Shown here: positions 1 to 8,006 of the stretch, one piece after another
Layout: each line of letters opens with the position of its first letter
Numbering within the stretch: the stretch's first letter is position 1
Assembly: GCA_041397305.1 (NCBI GenBank)
Contig: JAWKWX010000006.1
Coordinates: 122,346-186,345 of the forward strand
From: TMP-24 sp041397305
Lineage (GTDB): Bacteria > Pseudomonadota > Alphaproteobacteria > Rhodobacterales > Rhodobacteraceae
Direction of reading: 5' to 3'
Length of the DNA stretch: 64,000 nucleotides
Made by a program: the position numbers and the translations under genes
The notes under the pieces: generated by a model
Databases searched by the model: none
Seen by the model: the letters and a program-made list of their open reading frames with translations, nothing else
What the model was told of the DNA's origin: nothing

Positions 1-486
1 GCCGAGTTCGAGAAGCGCGGGACCAAGGTCATGGGTGTTTCGGTCGATTCGGTCGAGGACCATGCCAAATGGAAGCGCGACATCGAGGCTTTTGCGGGCG
101 CGCCTGCAAACTTTCCGATCATCGACGACACCTCGCTTGCCGTGGCCAAGGCCTATGACATGCTGCCCGCCGACTATTACCTGCCGACCGAGGGCCGCAC
201 GCCCGCCCATTCGGCCACGGTGAGGACGGTCTATATCATCGGGCCGGACAAGAAGGTGCGCCTGACCATGACCTACCCGATGTCGATCGGCAGGAACTTC
301 GCCGAGATCCTGCGCGCGCTCGACGCCGTGCGCGCGACCGACGGCGTGCCCTTTGCCACGCCCGCGAACTGGGTGCCGGGCCAGGATGTGATCGTCGCCC
401 TTTCGGTGCCGACCGCCGAGGCAGAGGAGCGGTTCGGCAAGCTCGACATCAAGCTTCCCTATCTGCGCTTCGCCAAGCGTCCGTAG
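1..486 (+). CDS. 1-Cys peroxiredoxin (PRDX6 type), 5' partial
   Basis: The reading frame is open from the first base of the window, so only the C-terminal ~161 residues are present. They match the 1-Cys (Prx6-type) peroxiredoxins, which reduce H2O2 and alkyl hydroperoxides in the cytoplasm. Visible family features are the segment TPAHSATVRTVYIIGPDKK followed by LTMTYPMSIGRNF and the C-terminal dimerisation part (FATPANWVPGQDVI). The N-terminal PxxxTxxC active-site loop lies outside the window, so the peroxidatic cysteine cannot be checked. It converges with the response-regulator gene on the other strand. Confidence 0.9.
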   Translation, partial: AEFEKRGTKVMGVSVDSVEDHAKWKRDIEAFAGAPANFPIIDDTSLAVAKAYDMLPADYYLPTEGRTPAHSATVRTVYIIGPDKKVRLTMTYPMSIGRNFAEILRALDAVRATDGVPFATPANWVPGQDVIVALSVPTAEAEERFGKLDIKLPYLRFAKRP

Positions 487-553
487 GCGCGGCATGGTCC
501 GGCTGTGACGAAGGCCCCGGCCCGACCTCTCACCCGCGCCCCGACCGCGCTTT

Positions 554-584
554 CCAAAAAAAAAGACCCGGGCATAGCCCGGGC
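554..584 (-). terminator. Rho-independent terminator of the response-regulator gene
   Basis: A perfect 7-bp stem (CCCGGGC at 567-573, GCCCGGG at 577-583, ATA loop) is followed, when read on the minus strand, by TCTTTTTTTTT. This is the classic hairpin plus U-run layout. It lies about 50 bases past the stop codon of the leftward response-regulator gene. Confidence 0.85.
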
Positions 585-635
585 CAGTCCAACAGGGAGG
601 ATGCCGCATCATAACCCCGGTGCGGCGAGGGGAAC

Positions 636-1322
636 TCATGGGTTCAGTCTATAGCCCCCGGATTCGGTAACAAGAAGGCGGGCGTTTGACGGATCTGGTT
701 CTATTTTTTGTCTCAATCGGTAAATGTGTGTTTCCAAAGTGTGGGTAGTCACCCCGGCGTTGTAGCCCCAGACCTCGTGCAGCAGCACGTCGCGCGCCAC
801 CACGGTCTCGCCCGCGCGATAGAGGAATTTCAGGATGTTGGTTTCCTTCTCCGTCAGGCGGATTTTCTTGTCTTTCACGTCGATTAGCATCTTCATCGCC
901 GGCTTGAACGTATAGGGCCCCAGGCCGAAGACCGCGTCTTCCGACTGCTCGTGCGTCCGCAGCTGTGCGCGGATGCGGGCCAGAAGGACCGGGAACTTGA
1001 AGGGCTTGGTCACATAATCGTTGGCGCCCGCGTCGAGGCCGAGAATTGTGTCAGCGTCGGTATCATGCCCGGTCAGCATCAGAATCGGGCATTTGACGCC
1101 CTGCTTCCTCAGCTTGCGGCACAATTCGCGCCCGTCGGTGTCGGGCAGGCCCACATCAAGCACGATCAGGTCATAGGCCGCGCCCTTGGTGCTTTCCACG
1201 GCTTCCGCGCCGCTGCCCGCCTCGAACACGTCAAAATCGTCGGTGGAGACGAGCTGCTCGGCCAGCGCCTCACGCAGATCCTCGTCATCGTCGACGAGCA
1301 GGATTCTCTTCAGGGTCGCCAT
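636..1322 (-). CDS. OmpR/PhoB-family response regulator, CenR-like
   Basis: A 228-residue two-domain response regulator. The N-terminal receiver has the acidic pair DDD (residues 11-13), the phospho-acceptor D56 in LIVLDVGLPD, T84, and K106 in VTKPF. The C-terminal winged helix (about 130-228) ends with HTLETHIYRLRQKIEPDP. I chose the ATG at 1322 because AGGCGGAGG lies just upstream; an upstream in-frame extension is non-homologous. The receiver and linker (LLARIRAQLRTHEQSEDAVFGLGPYTFKP split over the junction) resemble CenR, the essential cell-envelope regulator of alphaproteobacteria; this family assignment is from memory. No histidine kinase is adjacent. Confidence 0.8.
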   Translation of the reverse strand: MATLKRILLVDDDEDLREALAEQLVSTDDFDVFEAGSGAEAVESTKGAAYDLIVLDVGLPDTDGRELCRKLRKQGVKCPILMLTGHDTDADTILGLDAGANDYVTKPFKFPVLLARIRAQLRTHEQSEDAVFGLGPYTFKPAMKMLIDVKDKKIRLTEKETNILKFLYRAGETVVARDVLLHEVWGYNAGVTTHTLETHIYRLRQKIEPDPSNARLLVTESGGYRLNP

Positions 1323-1497
1323 GATGGCCTCCGCCTCGGTCTTTGATCGAGAATTGGCCGCTTGCCCCCTGAACGACAAGGGATGCAACACCAGTCTCAC
1401 GCGCTCGTGTCGAAAAGCCGCGCTATGTTTCAATTTCCTGCGGCGCGGACTATCTAGGGCGGGTCGATTGTTGCAAACCTCGTGCCCCGGAATTCCG
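1323..1497. promoter_or_regulatory. Divergent intergenic region, response regulator / ribA
   Basis: 175 bases separate the divergent starts of the response regulator and the GTP cyclohydrolase gene. It must carry both promoters. I see no convincing -35/-10 pair, no FMN riboswitch and no CtrA-type TTAA repeat. Confidence 0.4.
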
Positions 1498-2571
1498 ATG
1501 ACGCTCGGCCCCTCTCCCGTCGAACGGCTGAACCGCGCCCGCGCCGACCTGCGCATGGGCGTGCCGGTAGCGATCATTGCGGCCGGGGGAGTACTGGTGG
1601 TCGCGGCCGCCGAAACGCTGGAGTCCGAGCGGCTTGCGGCCTTTCGCGCGCTCGGATCGCCCGTCGTCGGCCTGACGGCGCGGCGGGCCGAGGTGCTGAA
1701 GGTCGCGGCCTATGATGGCGATCTGGTCAGGATCACCCTGCCGACGGAGGCCGACATCGGCTGGATCCGTGACCTGGCCGATCCTTCGCACGATCTGTCC
1801 CGCCCGATGAAAGGCCCCTTCCGGGCGCAGCGTGACGGCGATGCGGCGCCCATGCGCGCGGCGCTGTCGCTGATCAAGTCGGCGCATCTTCTGCCCGCCG
1901 CCGTGGCCGTGACCCTGACCGAGTCCGACGCCGATCTGACGCATCTCGACATGGCGGAACTGCCTGCGCTTCTCGCCGCCGCGACGGCCTTTCACCCCGT
2001 CGCCGCCGCGCGCGTGCCGCTGGCGGCAGCCGAGGCCGGGCGCGTGCATGTCTTCAGGCCCGAAGCGGGCGGAGAGGACCATTACGCCATCGAGATCGGC
2101 AGCCCCGACCGGAACAAGCCGGTTCTGGCGCGGCTGCATTCGGCCTGCTTCACCGGCGACGTGCTCGGCAGCCTGAAATGCGATTGCGGCGCCCAGCTTG
2201 CCGCGGCGCTGGCACAGATGGCCGAGGAAGGCGCAGGCGTGCTCCTCTATCTCAATCAGGAAGGCCGCGGCATCGGCCTGGCCAACAAGATGCGCGCCTA
2301 TTCCCTGCAGGATCAGGGGTTCGACACGGTCGAGGCCAACCACCGGCTCGGCTTCGAGGATGACGAGCGCGATTTCCGCATCGGCGCCGAAATCCTCAGG
2401 CGCATGGGCTTTGCCTCGGTCCGTCTTCTGACCAACAATCCGGCGAAGATCACGATGATGGAAAAGGCAGGTGTCGCCGTGACCGAACGCGTGCCGCTGA
2501 AGGTCGGCCGGACAAGCCAGAATGCCGCCTACCTCGCCACGAAGGCGAAGAAATCGGGGCATCTGTTGTGA
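1498..2571 (+). CDS. ribA: GTP cyclohydrolase II
   Basis: Converts GTP to 2,5-diamino-6-ribosylamino-4(3H)-pyrimidinone 5'-phosphate, formate and pyrophosphate, the first step of riboflavin synthesis. The 357-residue protein has the Zn ligands C217, C228 and C230 with the 11/2 spacing of E. coli RibA (54/65/67), in CFTGDVLGSLKCDCG. LNQEGRGIGLANK follows at about 252-264. The N-terminal ~185 residues occupy the place of a DHBP-synthase domain but do not show its catalytic motifs, so I call only cyclohydrolase II activity. The ATG at 1498 replaces a longer frame that runs into the promoter region. Its stop overlaps the next gene (GTGA). Confidence 0.92.
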   Translation: MTLGPSPVERLNRARADLRMGVPVAIIAAGGVLVVAAAETLESERLAAFRALGSPVVGLTARRAEVLKVAAYDGDLVRITLPTEADIGWIRDLADPSHDLSRPMKGPFRAQRDGDAAPMRAALSLIKSAHLLPAAVAVTLTESDADLTHLDMAELPALLAAATAFHPVAAARVPLAAAEAGRVHVFRPEAGGEDHYAIEIGSPDRNKPVLARLHSACFTGDVLGSLKCDCGAQLAAALAQMAEEGAGVLLYLNQEGRGIGLANKMRAYSLQDQGFDTVEANHRLGFEDDERDFRIGAEILRRMGFASVRLLTNNPAKITMMEKAGVAVTERVPLKVGRTSQNAAYLATKAKKSGHLL

Positions 2572-3098
2572 ACCCGGCCGACATGGTGCTGACGCCGACC
2601 GGCCTTCTCTTTCACGGTCGCCGCTTTCCGGTCACCTGGGGCCGCCGCGGCATCACGGACAGGAAGCGCGAGGGCGATCTCTGCACGCCATCGGGCTGCC
2701 TCAGGATCATCGCCACGCTCTACCGCCCCGACCGTCTGTCGCCGCGCGAGACACCGCCCTGGGCGGCGCCGATCGGCCTGCAAGACCGCTGGTGCGATGC
2801 GCCGGATCATCCCGATTATAATCAACTGGTAACGGAGCCATTCGGCCAGACCAACGAACGCCTGCGCCGCGCCGATCCGCTCTACGACCTCGTGATGATC
2901 ACCGACTGGAACTGGCCCGAGGCGGTCCCCTATCGCGGATCGGCGATCTTCCTGCACCAGTGGCGGCGGATGTGTCACCCGACGGCCGGCTGCCTCGCCT
3001 TCCGCCGCGACCATCTGATCTGGATCGCGCGCCGCGCCGCGCCGGGCACCAGGCTCTTCATCCGCCCCGACGGGCGTCATCGGAGCGGAGAGGGCTGA
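2568..3098 (+). CDS. L,D-transpeptidase (YkuD) family protein
   Basis: A 176-residue protein whose GTG start overlaps the ribA stop by four bases, so the two are translationally coupled. The C-terminal part carries the YkuD catalytic signature: H130 in AIFLHQW followed by HPTAGCLAF with the nucleophile C142. L,D-transpeptidases make 3-3 peptidoglycan cross-links or attach lipoproteins, but I see no signal peptide, which is odd for an envelope enzyme. An ATG lies 15 bases downstream as a possible alternative start. It converges with the yggS gene after a 16-base gap. Confidence 0.8.
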   Translation: MNPADMVLTPTGLLFHGRRFPVTWGRRGITDRKREGDLCTPSGCLRIIATLYRPDRLSPRETPPWAAPIGLQDRWCDAPDHPDYNQLVTEPFGQTNERLRRADPLYDLVMITDWNWPEAVPYRGSAIFLHQWRRMCHPTAGCLAFRRDHLIWIARRAAPGTRLFIRPDGRHRSGEG

Positions 3099-3114
3099 AA
3101 GGTCCGATGTGCGG

Positions 3115-3768
3115 CTAGCCGTAGGCCCGGGCGCCGAAGATCGCCGACCCCACGCGCACATGGGTGGCGCCCTCGGCGATTGCCGCCTCGAAATCGCCCG
3201 ACATGCCCATGGAGAGACCGGCGAGGCCATTGGCCTCGGCAATCGACCGCAGGAGCCGGAAATGCGGCGTCGATTCCGCCCCCTCCGGCGGGATGCACAT
3301 CAGTCCCGAAAGTCGCAGGCCCATCGCCCGGCAGTCGCGGACGAATCCGTCCGCGTCGCCCGGCAGAACGCCCGCCTTCTGCGGCTCCGCCCCGGTATTG
3401 ACCTGCACGAACAGCTCCGGACAGGCGCCCCGCGTCTCGGCAAGCCGCGCGAGCTTTTCGGCAAGCGACGGCCGGTCGAGCGTATGGATCGCCTCGAACA
3501 GGTCGACCGCGAGCCTGGCCTTGTTGGTCTGCAAGGGCCCGATCATATGGACCGCGACGCCCGCAAACCGCGCCCGCCAGTCGGGCCATTTCGCTTGCGC
3601 CTCCTGCACGTAATTCTCGCCGAAGAGCCTGTGCCCCTCGGCCAGCACCGCCTCGACCCGCTCCGGCGGCTGGACCTTCGACACGGCGATCAGCCGGACC
3701 GACCCCTCCGCCCGCCCCGCCGCCGCCTCGGCCGCCCGCACCCGAAGAAGAATGTCAGTCAGAGACAA
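3115..3768 (-). CDS. YggS-family pyridoxal-phosphate homeostasis protein
   Basis: A 217-residue single-domain alanine-racemase-fold protein that binds pyridoxal 5'-phosphate and buffers its cellular level without known catalysis. K31 in IAVSKVQP is the PLP lysine. HRLFGENYVQEAQAK, HMIGPLQTNK, VNTGAEPQKAG and LMCIPPEG are all family signatures, and the end has MSGDFEAAI and the phosphate-binding VRVGSAIFGAR. The start is TTG at 3768, which lies inside the last codons of the upstream sulfotransferase gene (14-base overlap); no better start is available in frame. Confidence 0.93.
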   Translation of the reverse strand: MSLTDILLRVRAAEAAAGRAEGSVRLIAVSKVQPPERVEAVLAEGHRLFGENYVQEAQAKWPDWRARFAGVAVHMIGPLQTNKARLAVDLFEAIHTLDRPSLAEKLARLAETRGACPELFVQVNTGAEPQKAGVLPGDADGFVRDCRAMGLRLSGLMCIPPEGAESTPHFRLLRSIAEANGLAGLSMGMSGDFEAAIAEGATHVRVGSAIFGARAYG

Positions 3769-5920
3769 GGCCGCGTGCCTTCAGTTCGTCGAGCATGGGT
3801 TTCAGATCCTTCTCGAACCGCTTCCAGCCCTTGACCGAGCTTTTCGTGATCGGCTGGCGCACCTGATAAAGGCTCAACGTCTCGACCTTGCGGTCATTTT
3901 CGTGGAAATTGAGGCAGGCGTCTTCCCATTCCAGTCCGCAGGCCGCTATCAGCTTGCGAGCCTCAACCTCGGGGTTCGCGACAAGCTCCTCGTACTGCAC
4001 CTCGTAGAACCAGTCCGGCACGCGCGCGCGCCAGAACTCGATCATCTCGACGAACGTGCCATAGAAGATCGCCAGATCACGCTGGTCGTAAGCATAAAGA
4101 TGCGTATCATTCGGGAACTTGTTCTTGTAGATCGACAGAAGGTTGTCGCGCGGGTCGCGGCGCACGATGATGATCCGCGAGTTCGGCAGGGCCAGCTTTA
4201 TCAGGCCAAGATACATGTAGGTCTGTATCGACTTGTCGGTGATGCGATCGCTTCCCGGAAACCGCTCCCGAACATAACTTTCGAAGGTGGTTCCCACTGC
4301 GGAGACTTCATGGTTGGTCAGTTCGGACAAATGCCGGACGGTCTTGCCGCTTGTCATGGCCAACTGGGCGGCGCGCACGCACTCTCCCAGTTCACCGCCA
4401 CCTGTGACGGATGAGTGGCTGGCTATGATCTGTTCGACCAACGTCGTGCCGGATCGCGGCATGCCCGTCACGAAAATCGGCGCGAAATTCGTGGTTCCGG
4501 GGATGCGCGCGCCCTGCCAGTCGAACCCGTCGAAAATCTCTTTGGTCTCCTCGACCTGCTTCAATCGCTGACCAATGTGGTAGGGCGCGATCTTGCGCAT
4601 CAATGCGTTCGCCTTGTCGAGATAGCCGAAGCTGCGTTCATCGTCCCTTATGTCTTCCAGCGCCTTGGCTATAGCAAAAGCAAGGTTCATCCGGTCCTCC
4701 TCGGGCATCGCCGGATCTTCGAACCGCGCAAGCATCAGGGCAAGCACCGGATCGTCAGGCGTTGTCTTGTGGGAAACGATGAAGGAACGGTAATTCTCGC
4801 CATTGTACGGGTCGATATCGAAACCCCGGCGAAAGAGCTGGCTCGCCTGCTCAAAATCGCCCAGCGTTTGCAGAAGCAGGGCCTTGCCGCCGACGGAAAC
4901 CGCCGAATCCGGATCCAGTTCCAGCGCGCGGTTGAAGCTCTGCATGGCAAGATCGTCCTTGCCGAGCCGTGCCTGGGCCTGCCCCAGCAGGCCGAGTGCA
5001 TTGGCCGACTTGCCACCGACCAGCGCGAGAGCGCTCTCGAACGCCTCCTCGGCCTTGGCAAAATTCCGCAAGCGGGTATGGGCGTTACCGATGGCCATGA
5101 AACAGGGCGCTGAATTGACGCCTCCGGCGCGGGCCCGGTCAAGCAACAGCAGCGCGGCCTCCGGCTGACCAAGTCTGGTAAAGGCACTGGCGAGGCTGAT
5201 CAGTGCAGTCGGCAGGCCGGGCGCCAGGATGACCGCCCGGCGGAAATTCTCGTAGGCTTCCCTCTCGCGTCGGGTTTCCTGATGGAGCCCGCCCAGATTG
5301 TCGTAGGCCTCCGCATAGGCCGGATCGGCCTTGATCGCCTGCTGAAAACTCCATTCCGCCTGGTCCGACTTGCCTTGCGCGGCCTGCGCGGTGGCCAGAA
5401 TGTTCAGTGCGATGGCCGAGCCGGGATGTTGTTGAACCGCCGCCGCCGCAAGGCGTTCGGCTTCGGCGAAACGCTTGGCCTTCACGAGCCCCACGAGCCT
5501 GCCGATGGCGGCCGGGGTCATCCCACCGGCGGCGGGCCGTGTACTGGCACGGCGCGCGCCGAAACGGTCCTGCAGTTTGATGCGAATCTGGACCGGCACC
5601 TGCGACATCTTCAGCTGCCGCAGGAACCGCGCCTCGGTCGCCGCATCCCCACCCAAGGCGACGGCTTCGGCAAGGGCGAGCCAGACCGCCGGTTCGGCCG
5701 GGCGCAACTGCACCGCGATGAACAGATGATTGAGGGCGGCCTCGAACTGAATTTTTTCGATAAGGATGCGGCCCGCCTGGAAGTGGGCTTCGGCAACGGA
5801 TGGTCTGCTATCAATAATGCGGCGATAAAGCGCAAGCGCGTCGTCATTCCGCCCTGCCTTTTGCAGTTGCAGCGCGTCCGCGTAGGCACGCTCGATATCG
5901 GCTGCGGCCATCTCCACCAT
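3755..5920 (-). CDS. Tetratricopeptide repeat sulfotransferase
   Basis: A 721-residue fusion. Residues about 10-385 form an array of TPR units (for example the copies around 8-75, 146-235 and 285-375). Residues about 480-710 form a PAPS-dependent sulfotransferase with the 5'-phosphosulfate loop TGMPRSGTT (485-493) and the later IIVRRDPRDNLLSIYKNKF, which matches the 3'-phosphate binding region. It should transfer sulfate from PAPS to an unknown acceptor; such fusions are common in Rhodobacterales, but their substrates are not known to me. The start could be 5920 or the ATG at 5911. It overlaps yggS by 14 bases. Confidence 0.9.
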   Translation of the reverse strand: MVEMAAADIERAYADALQLQKAGRNDDALALYRRIIDSRPSVAEAHFQAGRILIEKIQFEAALNHLFIAVQLRPAEPAVWLALAEAVALGGDAATEARFLRQLKMSQVPVQIRIKLQDRFGARRASTRPAAGGMTPAAIGRLVGLVKAKRFAEAERLAAAAVQQHPGSAIALNILATAQAAQGKSDQAEWSFQQAIKADPAYAEAYDNLGGLHQETRREREAYENFRRAVILAPGLPTALISLASAFTRLGQPEAALLLLDRARAGGVNSAPCFMAIGNAHTRLRNFAKAEEAFESALALVGGKSANALGLLGQAQARLGKDDLAMQSFNRALELDPDSAVSVGGKALLLQTLGDFEQASQLFRRGFDIDPYNGENYRSFIVSHKTTPDDPVLALMLARFEDPAMPEEDRMNLAFAIAKALEDIRDDERSFGYLDKANALMRKIAPYHIGQRLKQVEETKEIFDGFDWQGARIPGTTNFAPIFVTGMPRSGTTLVEQIIASHSSVTGGGELGECVRAAQLAMTSGKTVRHLSELTNHEVSAVGTTFESYVRERFPGSDRITDKSIQTYMYLGLIKLALPNSRIIIVRRDPRDNLLSIYKNKFPNDTHLYAYDQRDLAIFYGTFVEMIEFWRARVPDWFYEVQYEELVANPEVEARKLIAACGLEWEDACLNFHENDRKVETLSLYQVRQPITKSSVKGWKRFEKDLKPMLDELKARGLVSD

Positions 5921-5994
5921 CGTCGGCTTCCCAGGTCCCTAAAATCGATCGGACCCTAATCGGCACCATCAGGAATGTCGAGCGAAGCGGGCAA

Positions 5995-6027
5995 AAGAAA
6001 AGAGCGGGCAGAAGCCCGCTCTTTCCA
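5995..6027 (-). terminator. Rho-independent terminator of the porin gene
   Basis: An 11-bp perfect stem (AAAGAGCGGGC at 5999-6009 with GCCCGCTCTTT at 6014-6024, four-base loop) is followed on the minus strand by a T-rich stretch (TTCTTTTG). It lies about 20 bases past the porin stop codon. Confidence 0.85.
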
Positions 6028-6045
6028 AAGTCAACTGATCGTCGA

Positions 6046-7071
6046 TCAGAACGACATGCCGAGGCCGATCGACCAGGTGTTATCGCCATGGCCGTTGCCA
6101 GCACCGTAGTCGCTGGTAATGCCGCCCACGGTCGAGGAGCCGCTGCTGCTGCCGTAGCCAGCCATCACCACCGCGCCGCCGCCGAGGTCATAGTTCACAA
6201 CCAGGCCCCAGCCCTTCGGATCGTCATACGAGTCACCCGGTGCCACAGCGGAGCTGTCAACCGAATACATGCTGTAGTTCGCGCCGACCGTCAAAGCACC
6301 GGTCGTGTAAGCGACGCCCACACCGTACCAGCTTTCGACCGGAACGCCGTTGCCCACGAACATGCCGGTGTTGAAGACTTTACCAAGAGCGACATCGTTG
6401 TCGAACCCGGCATAACCCAGCGAGACGGAGAAGCCGCCAGCGAGCGACGCTTGACCCGCGATCGACCAGGTGCTGGCATCGCCTTCGGTCTGATAACCGA
6501 TACCGGCGCTCACGTCGGTACCGCCCAGATTGCCGGACCATTTGCCGCCGAGACCGATGACCGGATCGCCGACGCCGGTGTCGTCCTGCTCGATCGAGAA
6601 CGCGACGCCATAATCCCCGAAGGAATACTCGTAACGCGCGATCTGGTCGTCATAGATGCCGTCCAGACCGGTGTTCCAGTAGGCGCCGGCGTGGGTCGAA
6701 TGGTCGTCGGAGATCGCCGAGCCGCTGTAGACATCCGGGACGGCCCAGTCGAGCGCGCCCTTGGTCTCACCCAGCGTGACCTTGCCGAAGGACCCCGAAA
6801 CCCAGAAGGCTTCGTCGTCGATCTTCAGGCCGCCGTTGATAGCGGCGGGGCTATTGGTTTCTTCGATCTGGACCTTGCCACCGAACGACAGGCCGCCGTC
6901 GGTCTCGGACGAGAAGTTGAAGTTCACCTGCCAGTCATTGTGGAACTGGGTCTCGTAGCCGTTGTTGCCGCCGTCGATACCGATTTCGGCATAGCCGTCG
7001 AGCTTGATCTCAGCGGCCGCTGCGCCGGCGAAGCCGACGAGAGCGGTGGTCGCAAGAAGGATCTTTTTCAT
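6046..7071 (-). CDS. Outer-membrane porin, Rhodobacter type
   Basis: A 341-residue general-diffusion porin. It has a 20-residue signal peptide ending GAAAA before E21, then alternating beta-strand sequence rich in glycine, aspartate and aromatic residues, and a terminal phenylalanine (SIGLGMSF), the usual outer-membrane insertion signal. The KLDGYAEIGIDGG start and GKVTLGETKGALDW segment match Rhodobacter/Paracoccus porins. GAGGG lies 8-9 bases upstream of the ATG. The gene stands alone with its own strong terminator, consistent with a highly expressed monocistronic unit. Confidence 0.93.
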   Translation of the reverse strand: MKKILLATTALVGFAGAAAAEIKLDGYAEIGIDGGNNGYETQFHNDWQVNFNFSSETDGGLSFGGKVQIEETNSPAAINGGLKIDDEAFWVSGSFGKVTLGETKGALDWAVPDVYSGSAISDDHSTHAGAYWNTGLDGIYDDQIARYEYSFGDYGVAFSIEQDDTGVGDPVIGLGGKWSGNLGGTDVSAGIGYQTEGDASTWSIAGQASLAGGFSVSLGYAGFDNDVALGKVFNTGMFVGNGVPVESWYGVGVAYTTGALTVGANYSMYSVDSSAVAPGDSYDDPKGWGLVVNYDLGGGAVVMAGYGSSSGSSTVGGITSDYGAGNGHGDNTWSIGLGMSF

Positions 7072-7348
7072 TTCGTTTTCCCTCGTTGTGTCAAAGGTAG
7101 GCCCAACTCAGGGGAATCCGAATTGGGTATGGGCATCTATTTCCCCTCTCGACCGGGCCAATGCAATCGAAAGGGGCAAGAGGCCGGGAAGAACGGGGGC
7201 GATGGTGCAGACTTGCCACAGTCCGGCGCGCGGCACCGGCGCCGGGAAAAGCCTTGTCCGGCACGGGGGCGTCGGCTAGACAGCCTGTGAGGACGAATTG
7301 GACGGGCGAGCGGGTCTCATGATGCGGGCAGTGAAGGAGCGGGCGGGC
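7072..7348. promoter_or_regulatory. Divergent intergenic region, porin / DUF3576 lipoprotein
   Basis: 277 bases without a gene between divergent starts. For the porin (minus strand) there is a TTGCAT at about 7157-7162 with a poor AT-rich partner near 7134-7139, only a weak promoter candidate. AAGGAG at 7333-7338 is the ribosome-binding site of the rightward gene. Confidence 0.4.
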
Positions 7349-7900
7349 ATGCGGAAAACGGCAGGGTCTCTCACGCGCGCGGCGATTCTCTGCACGCTTG
7401 TGGCGGCGACCGCCTCCTGCGGCGGGATCGGCAGCGGCGACAGCGGCCTTTTCGGGCGCCGCAACAAGGTGCCGACCGCCGACACCGCCGAAAAGCGCGC
7501 CGTCGCGCTCGAACAGCGTGCGAGCCTCGACAAGATCAACGGCGTGAAGAAGCGCCGCACGATCTGGGATCTCTTCTCGGGTCAGGACGACCCGAACACC
7601 ACCGTCAAGGTGAACAAGTATCTCTGGCAGGCCTCGCTCGAGGTGCTGAATTTCCTGCCCATCGAATCGGTCGATCCGTTCTCGGGCGTGATCGTCACCG
7701 GCTATGGCACCCCGCCCGGCGGCGGCCGCGCCTATCGCGCGACGATCTATGTGCAGGACCCGGCTCTTGACGCCCGGTCCCTGAAGATCGCGCTGGTGAA
7801 CCGCGGCGGCGGACCGGTCGATGCCGCGACCGCCCGCGCGGTCGAGGATGCGATCCTGACGCGCGCCCGCCAGCTGCGCATCCGCGACGGCAAGCTCTGA
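7349..7900 (+). CDS. DUF3576 domain lipoprotein
   Basis: A 183-residue predicted lipoprotein. The signal sequence MRKTAGSLTRAAILCTLVAA ends in a lipobox-like TASC with C24 as the lipidated residue. The mature part contains WDLFSGQDDPNTTVKVNKYLW and LEVLNFLPIESVDPFSGVI, typical of the DUF3576 family, whose function is unknown. I chose the ATG at 7349 because AAGGAG precedes it and the signal peptide then begins with a basic n-region; ATGs at 7319 and 7322 are alternatives. A terminator follows, so it is probably monocistronic and separate from leuS. Confidence 0.85.
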   Translation: MRKTAGSLTRAAILCTLVAATASCGGIGSGDSGLFGRRNKVPTADTAEKRAVALEQRASLDKINGVKKRRTIWDLFSGQDDPNTTVKVNKYLWQASLEVLNFLPIESVDPFSGVIVTGYGTPPGGGRAYRATIYVQDPALDARSLKIALVNRGGGPVDAATARAVEDAILTRARQLRIRDGKL

Positions 7901-7936
7901 GCGCGGGCACGTCCCGGCGATCTTTGGACAGGAATG

Positions 7937-7967
7937 AAAGGGCCGAGGCACTGGACCTCGGCCTTTT
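7937..7967 (+). terminator. Rho-independent terminator after the DUF3576 gene
   Basis: GGCCGAGG (7941-7948) pairs with CCTCGGCC (7956-7963) around a seven-base loop and is followed by TTTT; AAAG before the stem adds A-U pairs. It separates the lipoprotein gene from leuS. Confidence 0.8.
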
Positions 7968-8006
7968 GGCCTGTATAACCGGCGCGATCCAGTCTTGAGG
8001 CCAGAC

